Shown: positions 51,702-60,812, counted from the first letter of the stretch. The stretch is 64,000 nt of DNA from Catenulispora sp. MAP5-51 (GCF_041261205.1 NZ_JBGCCH010000029.1:62001-126000), one strand, 5' to 3'. Notes: a model not told the origin generated them from the sequence alone. Numbers and translations are program-made.

Positions 51702-53115
51702 GAACTTCGCCTCCCTGCTCGAAGCCCTGAATGATCAGGGCCGTGCGCTGGCCAAGCCGGCGCCCGCGGCCGCGATCGAGACCCGGGGCCGGTCCCGGCG
51801 CCGCAAGCACCGGTTCACCGCCGCCGGCTCGGCCGTCGCGGTCTGCGCGCTGGCCGCCGGGGTCGCGCTGAGCGCGGGCGGCGCCGCGAGGCACCCGGCT
51901 CCGACCATGCCGGCCCCGACACCGCCGTCCGCGCCCACCTCGGCATCGGCATCAGCGTCGGCGCCGGCGTCGCACACGGCCACGACCACGGCGAACCGCA
52001 CCGGCGTGGCCGCCTTCCTGCAGAGTTCCGAGCTTCCGCAGCCGGCGCTCTTCCAGTGGAACGCGGGCGAGGCGCACCTCGGCACCGGGGCCGGCGGCAC
52101 CCTGCCTGCCACCTGTGGCTTCGACCCGACATTGAAGAACATGCAGAAGGTCCATTCACAGCAGCAGGACGAAAGGGACTACACCTCCGTCGCCGACGAG
52201 TCGAGCTCAACGGAGACCATCTATCACTACGGCTCGGCGGCCGCGGCCCGCGCGGACTACGACCTCCTCAAGCCGAACCCGGCCACCTGCTCCAGCGCGC
52301 ACGTCACCGCCACGATCACCGACGGCGCCGCCTGGCAGGACGCCGCCTCGGGGACGACGTCCCTGCACAAGATGATCGTCTTGTCCGGCAGCGACATCGC
52401 CTACTGGTTCTACGACTACGAGAACAGCGCCAAGCCCTACGACACCTCCGACGACCAGGCCGCGCTCCAGCGCATGGCCGACCGCCTCGGCGGCCGGGCC
52501 GTCGTGCCGGACCCGGTCGCGGCCCCGCCCGCGGGCACGCTTCCGGCCTCGGCCTGGCTGGACCCCTCGCAGATCCCGTTCGGCACCGCCGACCGGTCGC
52601 ACGGCTGGGTCCCGTTCGGCGGCCAGCAGGAGGCCCCTTCGGGCCAGAAACCGGCGAACCTCTGCGCGGCCATCCAGGACGGCGAGGATCTCGTCACCCA
52701 GGACGGCGCCGACGTCCTGACCCGCAGCTATCACGGAAGCCCGTCGACCACGCCGGTCTACCCGGGGTCGAACTACCTGTATTCCGGTGCGGACGAGCAC
52801 ATCGTGTCGTTCCCGGGCGGTGCGGGGCAGGCGCAGGCGGCGTTCGCCTCGGCCCGGGTGGTCACCATGCTGCACGGCTGCCAGTTCAAGGACGGCTCCG
52901 GCGAGCAGACCAGGCGCACGATCACGGTCGGCGCCGAGACCGACACCGGGTTCTCGCTGCTGGCCACGGACACGCCGGGGCCGAGCTATGAGCACCTGTA
53001 CTGCGTGATCAAGGGCTCGCACGTGGCCTGGATGGTGATCGGCTTCGAGCAGGGCGACACCTCGACGGGCGGCGACGCCGCGATCCTGGCGACCATGGCG
53101 GCGCGGTTGCCGTAG
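51694..53115 (+). CDS. Membrane partner of the ECF sigma factor with large outer domain
   Basis: A 473-residue protein: a short cytoplasmic head (1-40) rich in Arg near the membrane, one membrane helix (FTAAGSAVAVCALAAGVALSAG), a Pro/Ser/Thr linker, then two repeats of a 170-residue outer domain (first with CGFDPTLKN ... TCSSAHV, second with LCAAIQDGE ... MLHGCQF). The head is too short for a standard ZAS anti-sigma motif (no HxxxCxxC), so it may regulate its sigma partner in another way. Translation is coupled by an 8-base overlap. Similar pairs in Streptomyces are poorly studied. Confidence 0.75.
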   Translation: MPENFASLLEALNDQGRALAKPAPAAAIETRGRSRRRKHRFTAAGSAVAVCALAAGVALSAGGAARHPAPTMPAPTPPSAPTSASASASAPASHTATTTANRTGVAAFLQSSELPQPALFQWNAGEAHLGTGAGGTLPATCGFDPTLKNMQKVHSQQQDERDYTSVADESSSTETIYHYGSAAAARADYDLLKPNPATCSSAHVTATITDGAAWQDAASGTTSLHKMIVLSGSDIAYWFYDYENSAKPYDTSDDQAALQRMADRLGGRAVVPDPVAAPPAGTLPASAWLDPSQIPFGTADRSHGWVPFGGQQEAPSGQKPANLCAAIQDGEDLVTQDGADVLTRSYHGSPSTTPVYPGSNYLYSGADEHIVSFPGGAGQAQAAFASARVVTMLHGCQFKDGSGEQTRRTITVGAETDTGFSLLATDTPGPSYEHLYCVIKGSHVAWMVIGFEQGDTSTGGDAAILATMAARLP

Positions 53116-53135
53116 CGCGGCGGGCCGACACGCCG

Positions 53136-53170
53136 AGCCGGCGCCGGGACGTGGGATCCCGGCGCCGGTT
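53136..53170 (+). terminator. Terminator hairpin after the sigma operon
   Basis: Twelve-base arms CCGGCGCCGGGA/TCCCGGCGCCGG, extendable to 14, around a 7-base loop, 20 bases after the stop. Confidence 0.7.
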
Positions 53171-53232
53171 CAGCGTCTTGGCTGCTTGTTCAGCGTCTCA
53201 GCGTCTTAGCGGCTCAGCGGCTCAGCGCGTCA
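53170..53232. repeat. Degenerate CAGCGTCTCAG-type repeats
   Basis: Six or more 8-11-base copies of CAGCGTCT/CAGCGGCT occupy the gap before the NUDIX-like gene end. They do not have the regular spacers of a CRISPR array. Confidence 0.65.
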
Positions 53233-53766
53233 GCTCAGGCACCCGACATGCGCCAGCGCCTGCCGCAGAAGCGTCCCCTGCCCGCCGTGCATGTCCTGCA
53301 GCACGCTGTCCGAACTCGCCTCCTGCGGCGTGAGCCACACCAGGTCGAGCGCGTCCTGCCGGGGCGAGCAGTCGCCGTTCACCGGCACCACGTACGCCAG
53401 CGCCACCGCGTGCTGCCGCGGGTCGTGGTACGGCGTGACGCCCGCGGTGGGGAAGTACTCGGCCACGGTGAAGGGCTGCAGGGACGCCGGCACGTTCGGC
53501 AGCGCGACCGGCCCGAGGTCCTTCTCCAGGTGGCGCAGCAGGGCGTCGCGCAGCCGCTCGTGGTGCAGCACGCGCCCGGAGACCAGGCTGCGGGTGATCT
53601 CCCCGTCGGGGGAGATGCGCAGGAGCAGCCCGACGCTGGTCACCTCGCCGGCGGCGTCGACGCGCACCGGCACCGCCTGGACGTAGACGATCGGCAGGTG
53701 GGCGCGGATCTGCTCCAGCTCGCCCGGGGCGAACCAGCCCGGGGTCGTCTCGATCATTTCGGACAT
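53230..53766 (-). CDS. NUDIX-fold hydrolase-like protein (DUF4916)
   Basis: A 178-residue cytoplasmic protein with a NUDIX-like arrangement: SGRVLHHERLRDALLRHLEKDLG stands at the position of the Nudix box, but the canonical GX5EX7REUXEEXGU is not complete. ALAYVVPVNGDCSPRQDALDLVWLTPQEA follows, as in the DUF4916 family of actinobacteria. Catalysis is therefore uncertain. Convergent with the sigma operon. Confidence 0.78.
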   Translation of the reverse strand: MSEMIETTPGWFAPGELEQIRAHLPIVYVQAVPVRVDAAGEVTSVGLLLRISPDGEITRSLVSGRVLHHERLRDALLRHLEKDLGPVALPNVPASLQPFTVAEYFPTAGVTPYHDPRQHAVALAYVVPVNGDCSPRQDALDLVWLTPQEASSDSVLQDMHGGQGTLLRQALAHVGCLS

Positions 53767-53876
53767 TCGTTGATCGTACTAGCGCCGGGGCTCGGCGGGT
53801 CCATCCCTGTTCACGATCCGAGCCCGGCTTCGGCCGGGAAAGCGCCGATTGCGCCGAATGTCGGATGGCGGCGCGC

Positions 53877-54149
53877 CTACTTCGACGGCACGAAAAGGCG
53901 GATCACTGTTGCGCCGCTGGTGGTGAATGCCTTGTCGAAGCCGGTGAGGACCACCTCGACGACCGGGGCCAAGGGCGCCAGCACTCCGAGGAGAAGTTCG
54001 CCGACGATGCCGGGGTTGTCTGGCGAGGCGGTGGTCGAGGGGCGGATCGCCGCGTGTGCTCGGGGTGTGGCGGCCGCGCCGACCGGGCCGGCGACGGCGC
54101 CGAAGGTCAGGGCGGTGAGGAGGGCGACGATCCGCACCATTCTGATCAT
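53877..54149 (-). CDS. Small secreted protein of unknown function
   Basis: A 90-residue protein with a clear signal peptide (MIRMVRIVALLTALTFGAVAGPVGAAA) and a mature part of about 60 residues containing a hydrophobic stretch (IVGELLLGVLAPLAPVVEVVLTGFDKAF). Coding bias is weaker than in neighbours. No family recognised. The 110 bases to its right and left contain no other gene. Confidence 0.55.
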   Translation of the reverse strand: MIRMVRIVALLTALTFGAVAGPVGAAATPRAHAAIRPSTTASPDNPGIVGELLLGVLAPLAPVVEVVLTGFDKAFTTSGATVIRLFVPSK

Positions 54150-54189
54150 GTTCTAGTCGTACGCCGCTCCAGGTCGTGCGGCATCGCGG

Positions 54190-54300
54190 GCTGGTCCGTT
54201 AGAGCCGGACACCGTGCCGGACAGCGCCGGACACAGCCCCGGACACCGCGTCAGGGGCCGTGTCAGGCCGGTGTCAGGGGCGCGTCAGGCCCGCTGGCGA
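54190..54300. repeat. Two runs of degenerate 10-12-nt repeats upstream of the ABC exporter
   Basis: First run: GCCGGACACCGT-like units (about four). Second run: GTGTCAGGGGC-like units (about four). They lie between the small secreted gene and the exporter ATPase gene and could carry the promoter. Confidence 0.55.
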
Positions 54301-54310
54301 TGGTTGAGCC

Positions 54311-55342
54311 ATGGAAAACGCAGGAAGCGCAGAGAACGCAGCGATCGCAGTCAGCGGACTGCACAAGACGTACGGCGACAAGGTCGTCCTCGACGGCATC
54401 GGCTTCGAGGTCGCCCCGGGATCGGTCTTCTCGATGCTCGGCCCGAACGGCGCCGGCAAGACGACCACGGTGAACATTCTGACGACCCTGATGAAGGCGG
54501 ACGCCGGAACCGTGCGGGTGGCGGGCTACGACGTCGCCACCCACACCAAGCAGGTGCGCTCGGCGATCGGCGTGACCGGGCAGTTCGCCGCGGTCGACGA
54601 ACTGCTGACCGGCCGGGAGAACCTGCGGATGATGGCCGACCTGAAGCGCGTCCGACCCGCCGGCGAGCTGGTCTCGCAGCTCCTGGAGCGCTTCGAGCTC
54701 ACCGAGGCCGCGGACAAGCTGGCCTCGACCTTCTCCGGCGGCATGCGCCGCAAGCTCGACCTGGCCATGACGCTGGTCGGCAGCCCGAGCATCATCTTCC
54801 TCGACGAGCCGACCACCGGGCTGGACCCGCGCAGCCGGCGCACCATGTGGGAGATCGTGCGCGAGCTGGTCGCCGAGGGCACCACGATCTTCCTGACCAC
54901 CCAGTACCTGGACGAGGCCGACCAGCTGGCCGATCAGATAGCGGTGCTCGACGGCGGCCGCATCGTCGCGCAGGGCACCGCCGAGGAGCTCAAGCGCCAG
55001 ATCCCCGGCACCCATGTGCGCCTGAAGTTCGCCACCGCCGCCGAGCTCGACAGCGCGGCGCGGATCCTGGACGGCGCCACGCGCGACGAGTCCGAACTGT
55101 CCCTGCGCGTGCCCAGCGACGGCACCTCGCGCTCCCTGCGGGCCCTGCTGGGCCGGCTCGACGAGCACTCGATCGACTCCGAGGAGTTCTCGGTGCACAC
55201 GCCGGACCTCGACGACGTCTTCCTGGCCCTGACCGGCCACGCCACCACCGATTCCGCAGCTAACACCGATTCCGCAGCCAACACCGATTCCGCAGCCAAC
55301 ACCGTCACGACCGTCACGACCGCCACCACCGAGGGGAACTAA
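54311..55342 (+). CDS. ABC exporter ATPase, DrrA type
   Basis: A 343-residue ATPase: Walker A GPNGAGKTTT near residue 42, Q-loop TGQFAAVDELLTG, signature FSGGMRRKLDLA, Walker B IIFLDEPTTGLD, and H-loop as TTQYLDEAD. This is the DrrA (daunorubicin-resistance) group, which exports drugs or lipids with a partner permease. The C-terminus holds three TDSAAN repeats from 18-nt tandem repeats and a Thr-rich tail. It starts a two-gene operon; the downstream AfsR-type regulator gene converges on it. Confidence 0.93.
   Translation: MENAGSAENAAIAVSGLHKTYGDKVVLDGIGFEVAPGSVFSMLGPNGAGKTTTVNILTTLMKADAGTVRVAGYDVATHTKQVRSAIGVTGQFAAVDELLTGRENLRMMADLKRVRPAGELVSQLLERFELTEAADKLASTFSGGMRRKLDLAMTLVGSPSIIFLDEPTTGLDPRSRRTMWEIVRELVAEGTTIFLTTQYLDEADQLADQIAVLDGGRIVAQGTAEELKRQIPGTHVRLKFATAAELDSAARILDGATRDESELSLRVPSDGTSRSLRALLGRLDEHSIDSEEFSVHTPDLDDVFLALTGHATTDSAANTDSAANTDSAANTVTTVTTATTEGN
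55247..55300 (+). repeat. 18-nt tandem repeat at the 3' end of the DrrA-like gene
   Basis: ACCGATTCCGCAGCCAAC occurs three times with one base change, encoding T-D-S-A-A-N. Confidence 0.9.
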
Positions 55343-55344
55343 TC

Positions 55345-56109
55345 ATGAGCAGCATCTCCACCGCGTTCGGCGACTCCGCGATCATGCTCCGCCGCAACTT
55401 CCGCCACACCGTCCGCAACCCGGTCACCGTCTTCAACGCGATCCTGTTCCCGATCGTCATGATGCTGATGTTCGTGTACGTCTTCGGCGGCGCGTTCAAG
55501 GTCCCCGGCAGCTACGTGGACTACGCGGTGCCCGGCCTGATCGTCATGGCCATCACCTACGGCCTGGGACCGACCGCGGCTTCCGTGAACGACGACCTGA
55601 CCAAGGGCATCATCAACCGGTTCAAGACCATGGACGTCTCCCGGGGCGCGGTCCTCACCGGCCACGTGGTCGCCACCACCTTCCGGGCGGTGATCGCCGT
55701 CGCGGCCATCATCGGCGTCGGCTTCGCGATGGGCTTCCGGTCCCACGGCAGCGCGCTGGGCTGGCTCGCCGCGATCGGGCTGGTGCTGCTGCTGGCCTTC
55801 GCGACCAGCTGGCTCACCGTGGCCATGGGCCTGTCCGCCAAGTCGGTGGAGTCCGCCGGGCTGGCCACCGTGCCGCTGATCATGCTGCCCTTCCTGAGCA
55901 GCGCGTTCGTCCCGGCCGCCACCATGAAGACCGGGATCAGGCAGTTCGCCGAGTACCAGCCCTTCACCCCGATCATCGAGACCCTGCGCGGGCTGCTGTC
56001 CGGCGGCCACGTCTCGACCAGCCACACCGTGCAGGCGCTGGCCTGGTGCGTCGGGTTCACCCTGATCGGCTACCTGTGGGCGGTGTCGACCTTCAAGAAG
56101 CGAGCGTGA
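55345..56109 (+). CDS. ABC exporter permease, DrrB type
   Basis: A 254-residue six-helix ABC-2 permease: ILFPIVMMLMFVYVFGGAF, VPGLIVMAITYGLGPTAASVNDD, DLTKGIINRFKTMDVSRGAVLTGHVVA region and LPLIMLPFLSSAFVPA segment. It starts 2 bases after the ATPase gene and would form the exporter with it. Its 3' end overlaps the 3' end of the convergent regulator by 17 bases. Confidence 0.92.
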   Translation: MSSISTAFGDSAIMLRRNFRHTVRNPVTVFNAILFPIVMMLMFVYVFGGAFKVPGSYVDYAVPGLIVMAITYGLGPTAASVNDDLTKGIINRFKTMDVSRGAVLTGHVVATTFRAVIAVAAIIGVGFAMGFRSHGSALGWLAAIGLVLLLAFATSWLTVAMGLSAKSVESAGLATVPLIMLPFLSSAFVPAATMKTGIRQFAEYQPFTPIIETLRGLLSGGHVSTSHTVQALAWCVGFTLIGYLWAVSTFKKRA

Positions 56110-59100
56110 CGCTGGTGAGCTCGGCCGGGTCGGCCCGCGTCCCCTCCAGAACCGCCTCGGCGAACCTCGTGTCGCCGAGGCGGTTCCGTGCTTCGGCCTC
56201 GATGTGCGCCACGTCGGGATGCGCGCTGTCCGGCAGTCCGCGCAGGGCCGCGGCCGCGCCGAGCAGCCGCGCCGCCTGCTCGGGCTGGTCGCGGCGCAGC
56301 GCCAGGTCCGCCAGCCCGACCACCGCCATGGCGGTCAGCAGAGGGAGCCCCACCTCGTTCGCCGCCGCCAGCGCCGCCGCGCCGTGCGCCCGGGCCTCGT
56401 CCAGGTCGTCGGTGACCCGGGCGAGCAGGTCCAGCCGCAGCGCGCGGTAGTGCGTCTGCTCCGACTCCGCGCCGAGCAGGGACGTGGCCGCCTCGATCTG
56501 GCGCCGGGCCTCGGCCGGGTCGCCGGCCCAGCGGGCCAGGTCCACCTTCGCCAGGGCCAGCTCGGCCAGCGCGCCGGGCCAGGTCACGCGCTGCGCGCTC
56601 CGCTCGCCGTCGGCGATCGCGGCCGCGGCGGCGTCCCGGTCCCCGGCCATCCAGAGCATCAGGGCCTGCCGGGCCCGCATCCGGATGACCTCCTCGGGGG
56701 CGCCGACCTCGGCGATGACCGCGACCGCCTCCGCATAGAGCGTGGCCGCCCTGGCGAACTCGCCGCGCACGGCGATCCGGTCGGCCAGCTCGGTCAGGCC
56801 CAGGGAGATCCCGAACCGCTCGCCGAGCGCGCGGAACTCCCGCAGCGCCGTCTCCAGATGCTCGTCCGCGTCGAGCCCGCCGTGGCCGTACATGACCCGG
56901 ATCTTCCCGGTCTGGAGCCGGGCCAGCGCGCGCACCCAGGGATCGTCGTCGTCCAGCTGCGGCTCGAACGCCGACAGCGCCTCGGCCGGGTCCTGGAGCA
57001 TGCGCTCCAGCGGCTCGACGAGCGCCATCCCGGGGTGCTTGCGGGTCCCGGGCTCGACCTGGCGGCCGGCCTCGTAGGCCTTGTGGATCCACTCCTCGGC
57101 GGAGTGCTCGTCACCCCGGCCGGAGGTCACGAACATCACGATCATCGCGGAGACCAGGGCCCGGACCTCGGCCGAGGTCCGGCCGGGCATCGCGGCGGCG
57201 GCGGTCAGCAGCTCCAGGCCCTCGGTCCGGTACCCGGCCAGCCACCAGTACCAGCCGCAGGCGGCCCCGAGGCGCATCGCCGGCTGCGCGTCGCCGGCCG
57301 CGAGCGCGCCGCGCATCGCGGCGGCGATGTTGTCGTGCTCGGTCTGGAGCACCGCGAGCCACGCCACCTGTTCGCGCAGCCGCAGGCGGGGCTCGGCGGT
57401 CTCGGCCAGCAGGGTGAAGAAGTCCAGGTGGGCCAGGCGCGCCGATTCGGCCTCGCCGGCTTCGGCGAGCCGCTGCGCGGCGTACTCCCGGATCGTGCCG
57501 CTCATGCGGAAGCGCGAAGTGTCGCTTTCCATATCGTCCGCCACCAGCAGCGACTTCTCGGTCAGCGTGGTCAGGTGCTCCAGGACGAAGTCCGGCTCGA
57601 TCTCCTCGCCGGCGCAGACGTGCTCGGCCGCTTCCAGGCCGGCCCCGCCGGCGAACACCGAGAGCCTGCGCAGCACTCTGCGTTCGTCGTCGGACAGCAG
57701 CTCCCAGCTCCAGTCGACCACCGCGCGCAGCGTCCGGTGCCGGGGCAGCGCGATCCGGCTGCCGCCGGTGAGCAGCCGGAACCGGTCGTCCAGGCGGCCG
57801 GCCAGCTGGTCCACCGACATGGTCCGCAGCCGGGCCGCGGCCAGCTCGATGGCCAGCGGCATGCCGTCCAGCGCCCGGCAGATCCGGGCCATCGTCGCGA
57901 GCTGCTGCGCGTCCACGGTCAGGTCCCGGCGCACGGCCTGGGCCCGGTCCCGCAGCAGCTGGACGGCCGGGGAGGCCTCGATCTCCTCAGGCGTCGCGTC
58001 CTGGGCCGGCAGCTCCAGCGGCGTCACCGGCCACAGCACCTCGCCGGTGATGCCGAGCGGTTCGCGGCTGGTGGCCAGGATCCGCAGCCCCCGGCACTCG
58101 CCGAGGACCCGGTGCGCGAACAGCGCCGCCGACTCGATGACGTGCTCGCAGTTGTCCAGGACGATCAGGGCCCGCCGTTCGCGCATCGCCGCGATGAAGC
58201 GCTCCGTCGGCCCGGCGCTGGGGTTCTCGCCGTGCAGGGTGTCGCGCAGGCCCAGCCCGGACAGCGCGGCCTGGGCCACGTCGCCGTCGGGGCCGATCGC
58301 CGCGAGCTCCACCAGCCAGGCGCCGTCCGGCAGTCCGCCGAGCGCCGCGCGCGCGGTCTCCACGGCCAGCCGGGTCTTCCCGGCGCCGCCCGGGCCGATG
58401 ACCGTGGCCAGCCGGTTCCCCTCGACCAGGTCGCGGACCGCGGCCACCTCGGATTCCCGGCCGACGAAGCTGGTCAGCTCCGAGCGCAGGTTGGTCTTGC
58501 GGTTCTCCTCCCGGCGGCCGCCGAGTTCGCCGCGCAGCAGGGAGACGTGCAGCGCCGACAGCTCCGGCGAGGGGTCGGCGCCGAGCTCGTCGGCCAGCGC
58601 CTCCCTCGTGCGCTGATACACCTGGAGCGCCTCGTTGTCGCGGCCGGCGGCGTTGAGCGCGCGCATCAGGGCCGAGGCCAGCCGCTCCCGGGTGGGATGC
58701 GCGGCGGCCAGGTCGGTCAGCTCGGTCACCAGGTCGGAGCCGCGTCCGAGGGCGAGTTCGGCGTCGAAGCGATCCTCGCCGGCGCTCAGGCGCAGCCCTT
58801 CCAGCCGGACCACGACGGCCTCGAACGCGCCGCTTTCCTGCAGGCCCACGTCCTGCATCGCCTCGCCCCGCCAGAGCGCGAACGCCTCGCGCAGCAGCCG
58901 GGCCCGCTCGGAGACGTCCTGGCCGGCCGCCTGGCTCGCGGTCACCAGGCGCTCGAAGCGCACGGCGTCCACCGAGTCGGGGTCGACGGCCAGGCGGTAG
59001 CCGTCGCTGAGCCCTTCGATCGCCGTGTCCGGCAGGGCCTTGCGCAGCCGGGAGACCAGCCGCTGCAAGGCGTTGGCGGCGTCGGCCGGCGGGTTCTCGC

Positions 59101-59254
59101 CCCAGATCCAGTCCACCAGCGAGGCCTTGGGCACCACCTGGTTCGGCCGGAGCGCGAGTGCGATCAGCACTCCGCGCAGCCGCGCGCCGGGCACGTCGGC
59201 CAGGCCGCCGGCCTCGGTGCGAACCTCCAAAGGCCCCAGCATCGCGATCTGCAC
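56093..59254 (-). CDS. Large SARP/AfsR-type transcriptional regulator with NB-ARC ATPase
   Basis: A 1053-residue regulator. Residues 1-95: winged-helix OmpR-like DNA-binding domain (MQIAMLGPLEVRTEAGG, ALQRLVSRLRKALPD). Residues 96-245: BTAD domain. Residues 265-620: NB-ARC-like AAA domain with Walker A GPGGAGKTR and Walker B LIVLDNCEHVI. Residues 630-1053: TPR-like helical repeats. These are the parts of AfsR. Such proteins switch on secondary-metabolite or other clusters when ATP/ligand loads the NB-ARC domain. No biosynthetic genes are visible beside it; the DrrAB exporter is the nearest possible target. Overlaps DrrB 3' end by 17 bases. Confidence 0.92.
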   Translation of the reverse strand: MQIAMLGPLEVRTEAGGLADVPGARLRGVLIALALRPNQVVPKASLVDWIWGENPPADAANALQRLVSRLRKALPDTAIEGLSDGYRLAVDPDSVDAVRFERLVTASQAAGQDVSERARLLREAFALWRGEAMQDVGLQESGAFEAVVVRLEGLRLSAGEDRFDAELALGRGSDLVTELTDLAAAHPTRERLASALMRALNAAGRDNEALQVYQRTREALADELGADPSPELSALHVSLLRGELGGRREENRKTNLRSELTSFVGRESEVAAVRDLVEGNRLATVIGPGGAGKTRLAVETARAALGGLPDGAWLVELAAIGPDGDVAQAALSGLGLRDTLHGENPSAGPTERFIAAMRERRALIVLDNCEHVIESAALFAHRVLGECRGLRILATSREPLGITGEVLWPVTPLELPAQDATPEEIEASPAVQLLRDRAQAVRRDLTVDAQQLATMARICRALDGMPLAIELAAARLRTMSVDQLAGRLDDRFRLLTGGSRIALPRHRTLRAVVDWSWELLSDDERRVLRRLSVFAGGAGLEAAEHVCAGEEIEPDFVLEHLTTLTEKSLLVADDMESDTSRFRMSGTIREYAAQRLAEAGEAESARLAHLDFFTLLAETAEPRLRLREQVAWLAVLQTEHDNIAAAMRGALAAGDAQPAMRLGAACGWYWWLAGYRTEGLELLTAAAAMPGRTSAEVRALVSAMIVMFVTSGRGDEHSAEEWIHKAYEAGRQVEPGTRKHPGMALVEPLERMLQDPAEALSAFEPQLDDDDPWVRALARLQTGKIRVMYGHGGLDADEHLETALREFRALGERFGISLGLTELADRIAVRGEFARAATLYAEAVAVIAEVGAPEEVIRMRARQALMLWMAGDRDAAAAAIADGERSAQRVTWPGALAELALAKVDLARWAGDPAEARRQIEAATSLLGAESEQTHYRALRLDLLARVTDDLDEARAHGAAALAAANEVGLPLLTAMAVVGLADLALRRDQPEQAARLLGAAAALRGLPDSAHPDVAHIEAEARNRLGDTRFAEAVLEGTRADPAELTSVTLAS

Positions 59255-59306
59255 GCGCCGATCCTGTCACGTGCGGCCGGTGTGGGCATCCAGTCGCTGT
59301 GCGTGG

Positions 59307-60272
59307 TCAGCTCACCGTCCCGGCGGCTCCGTCGGCGGGCTTATGCCCGACCGCGCCGGCCAGCGCCGCCCGGGCCAGATCGCGCAGCCAGGCGTGCGCG
59401 AGATCGGTGTCATAGCGCTGATGCCAGGACAGGTAGACGGCCACCGGAGGCAGATCGAGCGGCAGCGGGAGCGCGATCAGGCCGAGGCCGGCGATCGCGT
59501 GGCGCGTGGTGGCCTCCGGGGCGGTGACCACGAGGTCGGAGTCCCGGACGAATTCCAGCGCGGCGGCCTCGGAGGGTGCGGTCGCCACGACGCGCCGGGC
59601 CAGGCCGAGCCCGGCGAGCCTCTCGTCCAGGCCTCCACTGAAGTTGCCCCGGCGCGAGACGGCGACGTGGTCGGCCGCGGCGTACCGCTGCGCGCTCGGC
59701 GCTTCGCCGCGGGCCAGCGGATGATCCGGCCGCACCACGACCACCTGCGCGGTCTCGGCCACCTTCTCGGCGCGGACGTCCGCGGCGGTCGGCGGGTTCG
59801 CGTTGGCTTCGAGGTCCACCTCGCCGCGCCGCAGCCCCGGGGCGTCGCCGCTGGATTCGGCGACGAACCGCAACCGCACCGCCGGCGCCTGCTCGCGCAC
59901 GGCCGCCAGCAGCGCGGCGCCGCCGAACGCGACGAGCGAGTCGTGCCAGCGCAGCGTGAAGGTGCGCTCCAGGGTGGCCAGATCCAGCTCGCGGCTCGGC
60001 GCCAGCACCCCCTGGACCTGCTGCAGCAGCGCGTGCACCTGCTCGCGGACGGCGAGCGCGTACGGCGTCGGCGTCATCGACCGGCCGGTGCGCACCAGGA
60101 TCTGGTCGCCGGTGGTCTTGCGGATACGGCCCAGGCTCCGGCTCATCGCGGGCGCGGTGACGTGCAGGCGGTCGGCCGCTCCGGCCACGCTGCCCTCCTC
60201 GAGCAGGGCGTCGAGGGCGGCGAGCAGGTTCAGGTCCAGCTGCATGGGATTCATCTTAGGAGCGGCTGACAT
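59307..60272 (-). CDS. LysR-family regulator
   Basis: A 321-residue LTTR: N-terminal HTH (LDLNLLAALDALLEEGSVAGAADRLHVTAPAMSRSLGRIR) and periplasmic-binding-like effector domain (DLVVTAPEATTRHAIAGLGLIALPLPLDLPPVAVYLSWHQRYD). The start at 60272 or MNP six residues inside is uncertain. LysR genes generally regulate a divergent gene; here the neighbour to the right is a MarR gene on the same strand, so no target can be assigned. Confidence 0.87.
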   Translation of the reverse strand: MSAAPKMNPMQLDLNLLAALDALLEEGSVAGAADRLHVTAPAMSRSLGRIRKTTGDQILVRTGRSMTPTPYALAVREQVHALLQQVQGVLAPSRELDLATLERTFTLRWHDSLVAFGGAALLAAVREQAPAVRLRFVAESSGDAPGLRRGEVDLEANANPPTAADVRAEKVAETAQVVVVRPDHPLARGEAPSAQRYAAADHVAVSRRGNFSGGLDERLAGLGLARRVVATAPSEAAALEFVRDSDLVVTAPEATTRHAIAGLGLIALPLPLDLPPVAVYLSWHQRYDTDLAHAWLRDLARAALAGAVGHKPADGAAGTVS

Positions 60273-60307
60273 GCGCTCGACGTCAACGATGAGCGCTCCC
60301 GCAACGC

Positions 60308-60796
60308 CTACCCGACCGGCACCCCCACCCGGGCCTCCTCCAACGCCCGCCGCAGCTCGCCGAGCGCCGCCCCGACCGCGTCGACGCGCTCGGGGCCGAG
60401 GGTCGCGGTGATCAGTTCCTCCAGGTGCCCGTGGAACGTCTGCTCCGCCTCCGCGACCAGCGCGGCGCCGCGGTCCGTGAGGCTGATCAGCGACGAGCGG
60501 CGGTCGGCGGGGTTCGGCAGCCGCGTGACCCAGCCGGCCGCCTCGTGCCGGTCCACGCCCTTGCTGGCCGCGCCGATGCCGATGGCGAAGGCGGTGGCGA
60601 GGTCGGCGACGCGGGCCTTCGGGTGGTCGCGCAGGAAGCGGAGCATCTCGAACTGCGAGGCGACGATGCCGTGCTCGGCGCGGAGCCGGTCGGTGACCGC
60701 GTTGTATATCCGGGTCTCGCAGCGCACCAGGTCGTCGAAGAACGCCGGGAGGTTGGAGAAGCCCGAGCGGCCGCCGGTTGCCGAAGTAGATGCCAC
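60308..60796 (-). CDS. MarR-family regulator
   Basis: A 162-residue regulator with the MarR winged helix (VADLATAFAIGIGAASKGVDRHEAAGWVTRLPNPADRRSSL, residues about 50-90). GTG at 60796 was preferred over ATG 60817, because the latter lies inside the divergent promoter and operator. The promoter of the divergent esterase lies between the genes with a palindrome where MarR would bind. Confidence 0.87.
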   Translation of the reverse strand: MASTSATGGRSGFSNLPAFFDDLVRCETRIYNAVTDRLRAEHGIVASQFEMLRFLRDHPKARVADLATAFAIGIGAASKGVDRHEAAGWVTRLPNPADRRSSLISLTDRGAALVAEAEQTFHGHLEELITATLGPERVDAVGAALGELRRALEEARVGVPVG

Positions 60797-60806
60797 GGCA
60801 TATATT
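60778..60806 (+). promoter_or_regulatory. Promoter of the alpha/beta-hydrolase gene
   Basis: TTGCCG (60778-60783) and TATATT (60801-60806) with a 17-base spacer are a good sigma-70 match in this GC-rich DNA. Confidence 0.6.
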
Positions 60807-60812
60807 TTCTCA

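Noticed and set aside
53170-53232. CRISPR-like short repeats
   Set aside because: Units are 8-11 bases, variable, without spacers of constant length, and no cas gene is present.
56204-59527. An 1107-codon plus-strand frame opposite the AfsR-type regulator
   Set aside because: Antisense shadow: low-complexity Arg/Gln/Gly product, no ribosome site, and the minus-strand protein has complete domain structure.
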